Assembly (NCBI GenBank): GCA_040255445.1
Contig: JBDZUZ010000008.1
Span: 1-55,775, forward strand
Reading direction: 5' to 3'
Length of the DNA: 55,775 nucleotides
Source of the DNA: JBDZUZ01 sp040255445
GTDB lineage: Bacteria; Planctomycetota; Phycisphaerae; Phycisphaerales; UBA1924
Part shown: one piece after another, positions 35,124 through 42,882 of the stretch
How positions within the stretch are numbered: the stretch's first letter is position 1
Layout of the letters: each line of letters starts with the position of its first letter
The notes under the pieces: generated by a model
The model's database searches: none
What the model was told of the DNA's origin: nothing
The model's input: the letters and a program-made list of their open reading frames with translations, nothing else
Position numbers and translations under genes: made by a program

Positions 35124-37292
35124 TCAGCCGACGTCGGCCAGGCCGATGTCCGGGCCGTGGGTCTTGACGAGGCGGCGGCGGAGCAGGGCTTCTTCCGGGG
35201 CATCGAGCCGCGGCGAGCGTTCGACCCACGCCGCGGCATCGCGCCGGGCCATCGCCAGGAGTTGGCGGTCCTGCATGAGATCGGCGACCTTCAGCGGCGC
35301 GACGCCGGACTGGCGGGAGCCGAAGAGCTGGCCGGGGCCGCGGAGCTCGAGGTCGCGCTCGGCGAGCACGAAGCCGTCGGTCACGGTTTCCATGACTTTG
35401 AGGCGCTCCTTCGCATCATCGGTCTCGGCATCGGCCACGAGGTAGCAGACCGAGTCTTTGCTGCCGCGGCCGATGCGGCCGCGGAGCTGGTGGAGCTGCG
35501 CGAGGCCGAAGCGGTCGGCCTGTTCGACGACCATCATCGTGGCGTTGGGGACATCGACGCCGACCTCGATCACGGTGGTGGCGAGCAGCACATCGATCTG
35601 GCCGAGACGGAATCGCTCCATGGTGTGCTCGCGGGTGTCGCGGGCGAGGCGGCCGTGGAGGATGCCGATGCGCTTACCGGGCAGGTAGTGCTCTTCGAGT
35701 TCTTTGGCGATGGTCTTGACGGTGCGGAGACCGGCGGTGGGCGCGGCGACCGCATCGCGGGCGTAGGGGTCGGGCGTGTCGAGCGATTCGAGCGTGGGCT
35801 CATCGGTCTGGCCGGCGTCGATCGCCGGGGCGACGATGTAGGCCTGGTCGCCCGCGGCCAGACGCTTGGCGATGGCCTTGTACATCGCGGGGCGGTTGAG
35901 GGCGGGGAGAACGGCGGTGGTGATCGGCCGGCGGCCGGGGGGCAGGCCGGAGATGGTCGAGACATCCAGATCGCCGAAGAGCGTGATCGCGAGTGTGCGG
36001 GGGATCGGCGTCGCGGTCATGACCAGCACGTGGGGCGTGGTTGAAGCGTCGCTGGCTTTCTCGCGGAGCGTGGCCCGCTGGTGGACACCGAAGCGGTGCT
36101 GTTCATCGATGACCGCGACGGCGAGCGAGTTGAAGCGCACCGATTCGGTCAGCAGCGCGTGCGTGCCGATGAGGATGTCGATCTCGCCGGCGGCGAGGGC
36201 GGCGAGCGTTGCTTCACGCTCGGGCCTGGGCGTTGCGCCGGTGAGAAGCTTGAAGCGGACGCGGGAGCCCTCGAGCACGCGGCCGATCGAGAGGTGGTGC
36301 TGTTCGGCAAGGATCTCTGTGGGCGCCATGATCGCGGCCTGGCGGCCGTCGGCGACGGCCATGAGCATCGCGTAGAGCGCAACGAGCGTCTTGCCTGAGC
36401 CGACATCGCCCTGGATCAGGCGGTTGGCCGGCGTTGCGCGGGTGAGGTCCTTGACGAGGTCGCGGACAACGCTCTCCTGGCCCGGTGTCAGCGCGAAGGG
36501 GAAACGCTCGCGGATGTGCGCATCGATCGCTTCGGTCCAGCGGAGCGCCGGGGCGCGCAGCTGGTTACGGAGGTGGGCACGCTTGATGAACACGCCAAGT
36601 TGCAGCAGCAGCAGTTCGTCGTACGCGAGGCGCCGGTGCGAGGCGTGGATTTCCTCGGGCGTTTCCGGCATGTGCTGCATGCGGTAGGAAGCGCCCAGCG
36701 GCGGCATGTTTCGTTCCGCGATGAACGCCGGCGGCAGGTGGTCCTCGATCAATGGCTCGGCGAGGGGCGCGGCGAGCTTCATGACCTTCTCGATCAGCGT
36801 TGTGGGGCAGAGTTCGCTCGCGGGATACACCGGCCGCAAAGCCTCATCCCGCAGCCCGGGTTCGGGGCCCGACTCGGGAAGGATCTCGAACTTGGGGTTG
36901 GCCATTTGCAGGCCCGGGCCGCGCTTCTTGGTCTCGCCCTGCACACGCAGCCGCACGCCGGGCATGATCTTGTGCCGCAGGTAGGGCGCGTTGAACCAGA
37001 CCAGGTCGAGCCGGGCGTGATCGTCCATCAGCACGACCTGGAACCGGGCCTTCTTCCCGACACCCGCGACGCGTGTCGCGGCGACCAGGCCGCGGGCCGA
37101 CGCGATGCGGCCGGGCTCGAGCGATTCGATGCGTTCTTCGGCCTCGTGCTTCTCGTGACGCATCGGAAGGTGCGCGACGAGCCGGCCGAGGTTGGTGAGA
37201 CCCAGCGAGCGCAGGGCCTCGGCCTGCTTCGCCGTGACCCCGGGGATCGCGGCGACGGGCGTGGTGAGCGATATCGGCGGGGCCGCGGTCAT
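35124..37292 (-). CDS. recG: ATP-dependent DNA helicase RecG
   Basis: 722 residues; remodels stalled forks and branched DNA. The N-terminal wedge/OB domain spans about residues 10-250. Helicase motifs follow: Walker A GDVGSGKT (about 295), the DEAH-equivalent DEQHRFG, motif III VMTATPIPRT and motif VI QLRGRIGRG, plus the C-terminal TRG motif region FGSRQSG. Length is normal for the family. The start overlaps the end of the DUF971 gene by four bases, so the two are translationally coupled. Confidence 0.96.
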   Translation of the reverse strand: MTAAPPISLTTPVAAIPGVTAKQAEALRSLGLTNLGRLVAHLPMRHEKHEAEERIESLEPGRIASARGLVAATRVAGVGKKARFQVVLMDDHARLDLVWFNAPYLRHKIMPGVRLRVQGETKKRGPGLQMANPKFEILPESGPEPGLRDEALRPVYPASELCPTTLIEKVMKLAAPLAEPLIEDHLPPAFIAERNMPPLGASYRMQHMPETPEEIHASHRRLAYDELLLLQLGVFIKRAHLRNQLRAPALRWTEAIDAHIRERFPFALTPGQESVVRDLVKDLTRATPANRLIQGDVGSGKTLVALYAMLMAVADGRQAAIMAPTEILAEQHHLSIGRVLEGSRVRFKLLTGATPRPEREATLAALAAGEIDILIGTHALLTESVRFNSLAVAVIDEQHRFGVHQRATLREKASDASTTPHVLVMTATPIPRTLAITLFGDLDVSTISGLPPGRRPITTAVLPALNRPAMYKAIAKRLAAGDQAYIVAPAIDAGQTDEPTLESLDTPDPYARDAVAAPTAGLRTVKTIAKELEEHYLPGKRIGILHGRLARDTREHTMERFRLGQIDVLLATTVIEVGVDVPNATMMVVEQADRFGLAQLHQLRGRIGRGSKDSVCYLVADAETDDAKERLKVMETVTDGFVLAERDLELRGPGQLFGSRQSGVAPLKVADLMQDRQLLAMARRDAAAWVERSPRLDAPEEALLRRRLVKTHGPDIGLADVG

Positions 37293-37723
37293 GCGGAGGG
37301 CGGCTCGCTCGCGGCGTCGTCACCGGCCTGGTTCTGCGGGCTGTTCTCCGCCGCGGCCGGGTCGATCTCGCGGAGGTACTTCCACGAGTAGATCGCGGTG
37401 GCGTGCCCATCGGAGAAGGAGATGCGGATCGCGTAGTTACCGACCAGCTCGGCGTCGGTCGCTGTGAGGGCGCTGCCAGAGACCATGCCCGACGGGAGGA
37501 TCGCGAGCGGGTTCTTGACCATCTCCTCGCGGAGCTGCTGCATGTCCGCCGAGGGGCTCATGCGGCGGAGGTAGGGGATCGAGTAGTAGGACGAGGACCC
37601 ATCGGCCCATTCGACGGTCAGGCCGCGGTCTTTCTTGAGGTCGAGGTTGCGGGGCGGGAGCACGGCGGGCCTCCGGGATGCGCCGCCGGGGAACGACCGG
37701 TGAACCGGCGCATCAGATTCCAT
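37289..37723 (-). CDS. DUF971 (GBBH-like) domain protein
   Basis: 144 residues from the ATG at 37721-37723; an in-frame extension upstream reads antisense through the hydrolase gene and is not real. The central part LTVEWADGSSSYYSIPYLRR, NYAIRISFSDGHATAIYSW and KYLREIDP matches the DUF971/gamma-butyrobetaine hydroxylase N-terminal-like fold, usually found beside Fe-S cluster or repair genes. Its His is in SDGHATAIYSWKYLR. Function unknown; an iron-sulfur-related role has been suggested for the family. First gene of a minus-strand unit with recG and perhaps polX. Confidence 0.85.
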   Translation of the reverse strand: MESDAPVHRSFPGGASRRPAVLPPRNLDLKKDRGLTVEWADGSSSYYSIPYLRRMSPSADMQQLREEMVKNPLAILPSGMVSGSALTATDAELVGNYAIRISFSDGHATAIYSWKYLREIDPAAAENSPQNQAGDDAASEPPSA

Positions 37724-37790
37724 ACTATTCGGGCCCCGGACGGGATCGTGGTCCGGGATGTGTTCCTCTCCCGAGAACGGAGGCCGCCGC

Positions 37791-38771
37791 ATGTGCAGAG
37801 TTTCGTGGATGATCGTCGCCCTCGCATCGCTGGCCGGGTCGGCCGTTGGACAGATCGTGCAGCCGCCCGCCAAGGCGCCCGCCGCGGCCCCGATCCTCGA
37901 GCGCCAGGTCACTCCGCTGGCCCACATCGAGAAGCGCGGCGCCGGCCCGATCCCGGTCGTCCTCATCCCGGACATGTACTTCGACTGGACGGTCTTTGAG
38001 ACCTTCATGGACCGGAACTCGGACCGGTACACGATGTACGCGGTCACCCTGCCCGGATTCGGCGGGAGCGAGCCGCCGCCGCTCACCAAGGACGATCACC
38101 CCGGCCAGCAGGTGCTGCTCCGCAACGCCGCCGCGGCGATCGCGCAGCTCATCCGCGATGAGGGGCTGACCAATCCGGTGCTTGTCGGCCACGGCATGGG
38201 CGGCAATATTGCGATGCGGGTGGCGATCGCCGACCCCGCGGCGGTTGGCCGGCTGATCACGATCAACTCCACTGTGGCGGTTGCGCTGGGGTCGCCCAAC
38301 GCGGCCACCCCGCTCAGCGAGCGTGCACAGTTTGTCCAGGACACGATCGCCCCCAAGCTCTGGAAGACGCCGCAGCGCGAGTGGAACCTTCGCAATCGCT
38401 CGATGCTGACCGCGGCGGTGAAGGATGCGTACCGCGCTCATCAGCTCGCCACGATCGCAGAGTCCGTGCCGCTGCGCACCGGCGTGCTGTACAACCTCGA
38501 GATGTTCTCCAGCGATCTGTCGCCCGAGATCACACGCATCCAGGCGCCCACGCTGGTGATCGCTTGCATCCCCGACCTGGAGCACCCGATGACCTCGAAG
38601 GAGCAGATCCGCGAGTCGGTGCGGCAGCAGCACACGGGCATCCCCGGCGGCGAGATCGTCTTCGTCGAGGACACCCGCCACTTCATCATGGACGACGAGC
38701 CTGCCCGCTTCGACACAATCGTCGAGAGCTTCGCATCGGGCGAATCGGTCGAGGGGGCCCAGGACCTATGA
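37791..38771 (+). CDS. alpha/beta hydrolase-fold protein lacking the usual serine nucleophile
   Basis: 326 residues from the ATG at 37791, which gives a signal peptide (RVSWMIVALASLAGSAVGQ); 11 upstream residues in frame are unlikely. The alpha/beta-hydrolase fold is recognisable (LIPDMYFDWTVFETF, VTLPGFGGSEPPP, DHPGQ), and the nucleophile elbow reads GHGMGGN, with Gly in the position normally held by Ser, Asp or Cys. A His in EDTRHFIMDDEP is in the place of the catalytic His. It may be non-catalytic or use another mechanism. The stop overlaps the pyrF start (ATGA). Confidence 0.8.
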   Translation: MCRVSWMIVALASLAGSAVGQIVQPPAKAPAAAPILERQVTPLAHIEKRGAGPIPVVLIPDMYFDWTVFETFMDRNSDRYTMYAVTLPGFGGSEPPPLTKDDHPGQQVLLRNAAAAIAQLIRDEGLTNPVLVGHGMGGNIAMRVAIADPAAVGRLITINSTVAVALGSPNAATPLSERAQFVQDTIAPKLWKTPQREWNLRNRSMLTAAVKDAYRAHQLATIAESVPLRTGVLYNLEMFSSDLSPEITRIQAPTLVIACIPDLEHPMTSKEQIRESVRQQHTGIPGGEIVFVEDTRHFIMDDEPARFDTIVESFASGESVEGAQDL

Positions 38772-39625
38772 GCCCGTGCTGGTCCGACCGTCTCTCCGCC
38801 GGGATTGATCGTGTCGGCGCGCCGGTGTGCGTTGGCCTGGATCCGGTGCTGGAATCGATGCACGCGGACCTTCGGGCGCGTCACCACGAGCCCGCGGCGG
38901 CGGTTCGCGAATTCACACGCGGCGTGCTGCACGCGGTCGCGGAACACGCCGCGGCGGTGAAGTTCCAGTCCGCCTGCTACGAGCGGTACGGCGAGCACAG
39001 CTGGGCGGCGATGCACGAGGGCATGATCGAGGCGGCGCGGCTGGGCATGGCGGTCTTGTGGGACGCCAAGCGGGGTGATATCTCGACGAGCGCCGGGCAC
39101 TACGCCGCCGCGGCGCAGCGGCTGGGCGCGCACTGCGTCACCGTCAGCGGGTACATGGGCCGCAGCGCGGTGACACCGTTCCTCGAAGCGGGCCTGGGAG
39201 CGTTCGTGCTCGTCCGCACGAGCAACCCCGACAGCGATGCGGTGCAGGGGCTGCGGCTGAGCGATGGTCGCACCGTTGCGGAGATGATGGCCGACGAGGT
39301 GCGATCGCTCGGTGCAGCGCGGCTGGGTTCATGCGGGCTCAGTGATGTCGGCGCCGTAGTGGGGGCGACCAAGTCTGGCGATGCGGCGGCGCTGCGGGCC
39401 CGGATGCCGGAACAGATCTTCCTGGTTCCGGGCTATGGAGCGCAAGGCGGAACGGCGGAGGATGTCCGCTCGATGCTGCGGCCCGATGGGCGAGGCGTGT
39501 TGATCACCGCCAGCCGGTCGATCATCTACGCGAAGTCCGCCGGCGCCGAGCCGTGGACCGATGCGGTGAAGCACGCGGCGGAGCGGATGCGTCAAGAGAT
39601 CGCCGCGGTCATCGCGGGCTCCTGA
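38768..39625 (+). CDS. pyrF: orotidine 5'-phosphate decarboxylase, type 2
   Basis: 285 residues; makes UMP from OMP in pyrimidine synthesis. Type-2 features are VCVGLDPVLESM near the start, VKFQSACYERYG, the catalytic block VLWDAKRGDISTSAGHYA (about residues 95-112) and the phosphate loop VPGYGAQGGTAED with ITASRSIIYA. The start at the ATGA overlap with the hydrolase gene gives the expected length; a longer frame antisense-like to the hydrolase is not used. It is last in its unit. Confidence 0.95.
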   Translation: MSPCWSDRLSAGIDRVGAPVCVGLDPVLESMHADLRARHHEPAAAVREFTRGVLHAVAEHAAAVKFQSACYERYGEHSWAAMHEGMIEAARLGMAVLWDAKRGDISTSAGHYAAAAQRLGAHCVTVSGYMGRSAVTPFLEAGLGAFVLVRTSNPDSDAVQGLRLSDGRTVAEMMADEVRSLGAARLGSCGLSDVGAVVGATKSGDAAALRARMPEQIFLVPGYGAQGGTAEDVRSMLRPDGRGVLITASRSIIYAKSAGAEPWTDAVKHAAERMRQEIAAVIAGS

Positions 39626-39733
39626 GCAGCACCTGATCGAATCGACTCTTGTGCGCTGCGCTTCCGCGGCGAGGTCTTCGCTCGCATGCGTTGTACTTGC
39701 GTTGGAAGCGTGCCGCGGCCGACGACCAAAACA

Positions 39734-39764
39734 ACAGGGGCCGACGCATCGCGTCGGCCCCTGT
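39734..39764 (-). terminator. intrinsic terminator after PEP-CTERM-like gene
   Basis: A perfect 14-bp stem (ACAGGGGCCGACGC pairing with GCGTCGGCCCCTGT) with a three-base loop is followed on the minus strand by TGTTTTGG. It lies just past the stop of the secreted protein gene and could also serve the pyrF unit from the other side. Confidence 0.7.
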
Positions 39765-39787
39765 GGAGATCTGTGGCGAGAGAGCGA

Positions 39788-40516
39788 TCAGCGACGGCGA
39801 CGGGCGAGGGCCAGGCCGCCGATGCCGACCAGGGCGAGCGTACCCGGGGCGGGCACGAAGCCGTTGGCCGAGTAGGAACCCTCGGACCACCAGCGGCTGA
39901 CGGGCAGGCGGGTGGCGGTGTCGACATCGACGCCGGGGCTGCTGTTGTCGTAGGGGATGCTGCCGCTGGTGTTCAGAGCGGTGAAGTCGAAACCAAAGCC
40001 GCTCGGGCGACCGGCGAGCGGTCCCGGGAGCAGGCCGTACGCGGGCAGAGCCGCGCCGCCCCAGGTCATGCCGACGAAGCCGCCGGGGCCGTTGTCGGCC
40101 TGGAGGGCCGCGGTCGAGTACCAGCTCGCAGCGCCGCCGCGAGCGGTGAACAGGCCGCCTTCGAAGACGGTCGAGAGCAGCGGAACGCCGGTCGCGACAT
40201 CGACGAAGGTGAAGGTGCCCTGGGACAGGTAGTTGTGCGAGAAGGCGCCGCCGCCGAGCGGGATGCTGCCGACGTAGCTGATCGAGAAATCAGCACGGAA
40301 AATGACCGAGTTGGTCAGCGTGGGCATCGGACCGTTCTGGTCGTCGATGTGCAGGTCGAGGAAATTCATCGGGCCAGTGGCCGCGCTGATCATCCCGCCC
40401 ATGCCGGTGAAGGTCCAAGCCCCGCTGGCGCGGTCGGACGCGAAGCTGAAAAACGCTGCGTTGGCGGAACCTGCTGCAACAGCGATCGCGGCAACTGCGG
40501 TCAGGATCTTCTTCAT
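39788..40516 (-). CDS. secreted protein with PEP-CTERM-like sorting signal
   Basis: 242 residues. The signal peptide ends near GSANAAFF. The mature part is beta-rich, with many Gly, Ser and Thr, and no named domain. The C-terminus has the tripartite PEP-CTERM architecture: short motif, hydrophobic helix and Arg cluster (VPAPGTLALVGIGGLALARR), but with PAPG instead of the canonical PEPG. Such proteins are processed by exosortase and placed on the cell surface or in the matrix. A strong promoter-like element and repeated sites lie upstream. It ends at a clear terminator. Function unknown. Confidence 0.85.
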   Translation of the reverse strand: MKKILTAVAAIAVAAGSANAAFFSFASDRASGAWTFTGMGGMISAATGPMNFLDLHIDDQNGPMPTLTNSVIFRADFSISYVGSIPLGGGAFSHNYLSQGTFTFVDVATGVPLLSTVFEGGLFTARGGAASWYSTAALQADNGPGGFVGMTWGGAALPAYGLLPGPLAGRPSGFGFDFTALNTSGSIPYDNSSPGVDVDTATRLPVSRWWSEGSYSANGFVPAPGTLALVGIGGLALARRRR

Positions 40517-40598
40517 CTCTTTCGCTCCATCTCTTCAGACTTCAAATCTGGCCCGGGAAACCCGTGGTGGCACGGTCTGCCCGGTCACCTCCAAACAC

Positions 40599-40627
40599 AT
40601 TGTGGCAGCGACCGAGTGGTTCCGCAA
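40599..40627 (-). promoter_or_regulatory. probable sigma70-type promoter of the PEP-CTERM-like gene
   Basis: On the minus strand, TTGCGG (40622-40627) and CACAAT (40599-40604) are separated by exactly 17 bases. The leader before the start codon would be about 75 bases. Confidence 0.45.
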
Positions 40628-40646
40628 CCCTTTTGAAGGGGGAATC

Positions 40647-40763
40647 TGGTCCGATACGCGAAATCTTTGCGCGGTGGCAAGATGGTCCGATAAAACAATC
40701 GATTCCAAGGGCAATCCCGGTCGGCTTCGGACGCAGCCATGGCGTCGCGGCGAGATATCGGAC
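40647..40763. repeat. repeated GGTCCGATA sites upstream of the promoter
   Basis: The 10-mer TGGTCCGATA occurs at 40647-40656 and again at 40683-40692 (36 bases apart), and the inverted form TATCGGAC lies at 40756-40763. All are upstream of the -35 element of the PEP-CTERM-like gene, which fits activator sites. Confidence 0.45.
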
Positions 40764-40820
40764 GAAATTGTCGCCTGCTTTGGCATCGATTGCGGAGAGC
40801 AGGCACCGGACTCCGCCAAA

Positions 40821-40847
40821 GAAAAAACCGCCGCGGTCGCGGCGGTC
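40821..40847 (-). terminator. intrinsic terminator after nuoI
   Basis: A perfect stem ACCGCCGC / GCGGCGGT with loop GGTC at 40828-40847 is followed on the minus strand by a run of T (40822-40828 region, seven consecutive bases but one). It lies about 50-80 bases past the nuoI stop. Confidence 0.8.
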
Positions 40848-40899
40848 TGGTCGGCAATTGGATGGGTTCGAGCCCCGGCGTCATCGCGGCGAGGCCGCC

Positions 40900-41445
40900 T
40901 CACATGGGCTTGTTCTCGACGGTCACATCGTAGATGTGCAGGAGCTTCTCCTTGTCGAAGATCATCTCCTGCCGGGTGTGGCCGACGATGTCGTACTCGG
41001 GGGTCAGCTCGATCGCGTCGACCGGGCAGGCCTCCTCGCACATGCCGCAGTAAATGCAGCGGAGCTCGTCGATCTCGAACTTGACCGGGTACTTCTCGCG
41101 GTCGTCCCACGGCGACTCGCCGGCGGTGATGTGGATGCACCGGGCGGGGCAGATGGTGGGGCACATCATGCAGGCGACGCACTTCACCCGGCCGCGTTCA
41201 TCGCGGTTGAGGCGGTGCACGCCGCGGAAGTTGCTCTTGTTGAGGCCGCCCTCCTCGATGGGGAGGTGTTCCCGGCGGACCTCGGGGTACTGCATCGTCC
41301 GGCTGGTCTTCCCCTGGCCGAAGGAGGTGAAGAAGTGGCGCATCGTCGTGCCGAACCCCTTGACGATGGCGGGGATATAGACAGCCTCGACCCGGTTCAC
41401 CGGGCGGACCTCGAGATGCACAATGTCCTCATCGCGGATGGCCAT
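40900..41445 (-). CDS. nuoI: NADH-quinone oxidoreductase subunit I (two 4Fe-4S clusters)
   Basis: 181 residues; the ferredoxin-like subunit of Complex I that carries clusters N6a and N6b. The two binding motifs are CVACMMCPTICPARC and CIYCGMCEEACPVDAIEL, the standard NuoI pattern. Length is normal for the family. It stands alone here: neither neighbour is a nuo gene, and it has its own terminator. Either it belongs to a scattered Complex I or it is a second copy with another partner. The start gives a polar N-terminus typical of NuoI. Confidence 0.92.
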   Translation of the reverse strand: MAIRDEDIVHLEVRPVNRVEAVYIPAIVKGFGTTMRHFFTSFGQGKTSRTMQYPEVRREHLPIEEGGLNKSNFRGVHRLNRDERGRVKCVACMMCPTICPARCIHITAGESPWDDREKYPVKFEIDELRCIYCGMCEEACPVDAIELTPEYDIVGHTRQEMIFDKEKLLHIYDVTVENKPM

Positions 41446-41499
41446 GGTCGATGAGTATATCCGTACGCTGTCGAGTGCCCATCGGTAGGATGAAGCGCG

Positions 41500-42441
41500 A
41501 TGCCCCCGGGCCGTCCCACACCACCGTTGTTTGACCTTCTGCCGAAGACGCCGGCCGGCGATCCGCCGCCCGCAACGCCGGCGCAGGCATCACCGCCGCT
41601 CCAGGGCCCGCCGCCTCGGCATGTCTCGGAGAAGCCGGTGGTGCGTGTCGATCTGGTGGCGCAGAAGCCGCCGACGCCAGCATCTCCGCCGCCCGCGCAG
41701 GCCTCCTCGGGGGGCGCCTCGGGAATTGGCCGCGCTATGGAGCCGCTACTCGCGGGGCCGACGGTGATCGTGCCGCGGAACGCGATCCTGGTTGGGGTCG
41801 CCGTGCTGATTCTGCTGGCGATCGGGATCTGGGTGCTGGGCGTGAAGTACGGGGTCAGCACGGAGCGGGCGGAGGTTGCGCGGGAGTTCGGGGGCGCTCA
41901 GCCGCCGATCCGTGATCCGCTGACGACGCCGGGCGGCGGGACGGACCCGCTGGTGGCGCCCGGTGGTGGGCGCGAGGGCGGGACACAGCCGCGGAACCAG
42001 GGCGACGGGCGGCCGTCGGGCACCGCGCCGCGCGGGCCCGTCACGCCCGAGAACCGACCTTCGGGCGGGCAGACGCAGCCGCCGGCGGTCGCGGCGGGGG
42101 CGGATCCCCGGGTCTCGGGGTTGAACTACTACGCGATCGTGCTGGTGCCCAAGGAGAAGGCGGAGGAGATTGTCGCCTTCTTGACTCAGAACAAGGTGGA
42201 CTCGTTCGCCATTCCCGAGCGGGTTGATACCGGCGGGCGGTCGGCGAACAATACCGACCCGGGTGCGGTCCGCTACCGGGTGTTCCTGCAGCCGGGAATT
42301 ACCGGGGCGGAGTACGGGGCGAACGGCCCCAAGCGGCAACAGGTGGAGTCGGATGCGGTCCGGCTCGCGGAGGTATGGAAGCGGGAGCGCCGGACCGGCA
42401 ATCTCGTCGCCCAGCCGGGTTGGTACAAGTACAACCGGTGA
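41500..42441 (+). CDS. Pro-rich membrane-anchored protein with C-terminal SPOR-like domain
   Basis: 313 residues of unknown function. The N-terminal ~85 residues are rich in Pro, Ala and Gln (probably disordered, cytoplasmic); one transmembrane helix spans about residues 92-116; a Gly/Pro/Arg-rich linker follows; the C-terminal ~110 residues form a compact domain (LNYYAIVLVPKEKAEEIVAF, RYRVFLQPG). The bitopic layout and YYAIVLV/AEEIVAFL pattern resemble SPOR-type periplasmic domains that bind cell wall, but the match is only by shape. It is divergent from nuoI and upstream of the small basic protein gene. Confidence 0.65.
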   Translation: MPPGRPTPPLFDLLPKTPAGDPPPATPAQASPPLQGPPPRHVSEKPVVRVDLVAQKPPTPASPPPAQASSGGASGIGRAMEPLLAGPTVIVPRNAILVGVAVLILLAIGIWVLGVKYGVSTERAEVAREFGGAQPPIRDPLTTPGGGTDPLVAPGGGREGGTQPRNQGDGRPSGTAPRGPVTPENRPSGGQTQPPAVAAGADPRVSGLNYYAIVLVPKEKAEEIVAFLTQNKVDSFAIPERVDTGGRSANNTDPGAVRYRVFLQPGITGAEYGANGPKRQQVESDAVRLAEVWKRERRTGNLVAQPGWYKYNR

Positions 42442-42492
42442 TGCGATCACCGGAGTTGGCCGCGGTGGCGGCCTGATTGTTGAGGGACTGCG

Positions 42493-42654
42493 ATGAGCCT
42501 CGATCGTTCGCTGAAAGTGTCCGCCAAGCTGACCGGCAAGCGCAGCGTGATGACCCGCGCCGAGCGCATCTCCAAGATGAAGGCGGAGAAGAAGTGGGAC
42601 GACAAGAAGAACAGCGCTCTGGGCATCCCCAAGACGCTGGTCGGCAAGGGCTAA
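42493..42654 (+). CDS. PVC-type small basic protein
   Basis: 53 residues: starts MSLDRSLKVSAKLTGK, continues RSVMTRAERISKMKAE and ends KTLVGKG. This is the conserved 'small basic protein' described in Chlamydiae, Verrucomicrobia and Planctomycetes (MSLDRSLK and VxTRAERI are its hallmarks). It has many Lys and Arg and no Cys. Its role is unknown; RNA or ribosome association has been guessed from charge. It has its own terminator and no clear partner gene, though it follows the Pro-rich membrane protein by 51 bases. Confidence 0.88.
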   Translation: MSLDRSLKVSAKLTGKRSVMTRAERISKMKAEKKWDDKKNSALGIPKTLVGKG

Positions 42655-42677
42655 GCGGGCAACCGCTCCGTTGACCG

Positions 42678-42735
42678 AGCGGGCACGCGCGGGCCTCGTC
42701 ATTGAGGCGACCGGCGTGCCCTGTTTCGTTTTTGA
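42678..42735 (+). terminator. intrinsic terminator after small basic protein gene
   Basis: An outer stem GGGCACGC / GCGTGCCC with an inner hairpin GCCTC-GTCATT-GAGGC is followed by TGTTTCGTTTTT. It sits about 25-80 bases past the stop. Confidence 0.75.
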
Positions 42736-42882
42736 ATCGTGAGACGAGCGAGCGGGTGCGGCCCGGCGTGTGATCATGCGGCGGCTTGAAGCGGCGGCGG
42801 GCCGGCCGAATACTGGTCAGCCGACTGCCCGGCTCGGGTTTGGTGCGGCGGACGCGGGGGCTCCCGCGCCGGGAGGTCGACG

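Larger units (their letters stand above)
40517..40899. other. 383-base gene-free region upstream of PEP-CTERM-like gene
   Basis: No credible coding frame. It holds a probable minus-strand promoter (40599-40627), repeated 8-10 base motifs (40647-40763) and the nuoI terminator at its right end. Composition is noticeably less GC-rich than the neighbours. Confidence 0.7.

Noticed and set aside
40864..40900. tRNA-like T-loop (GGTTCGAGCCCC)
   Set aside because: The flanking bases do not form a T-stem of five pairs or an acceptor stem, and no anticodon arm is visible upstream.
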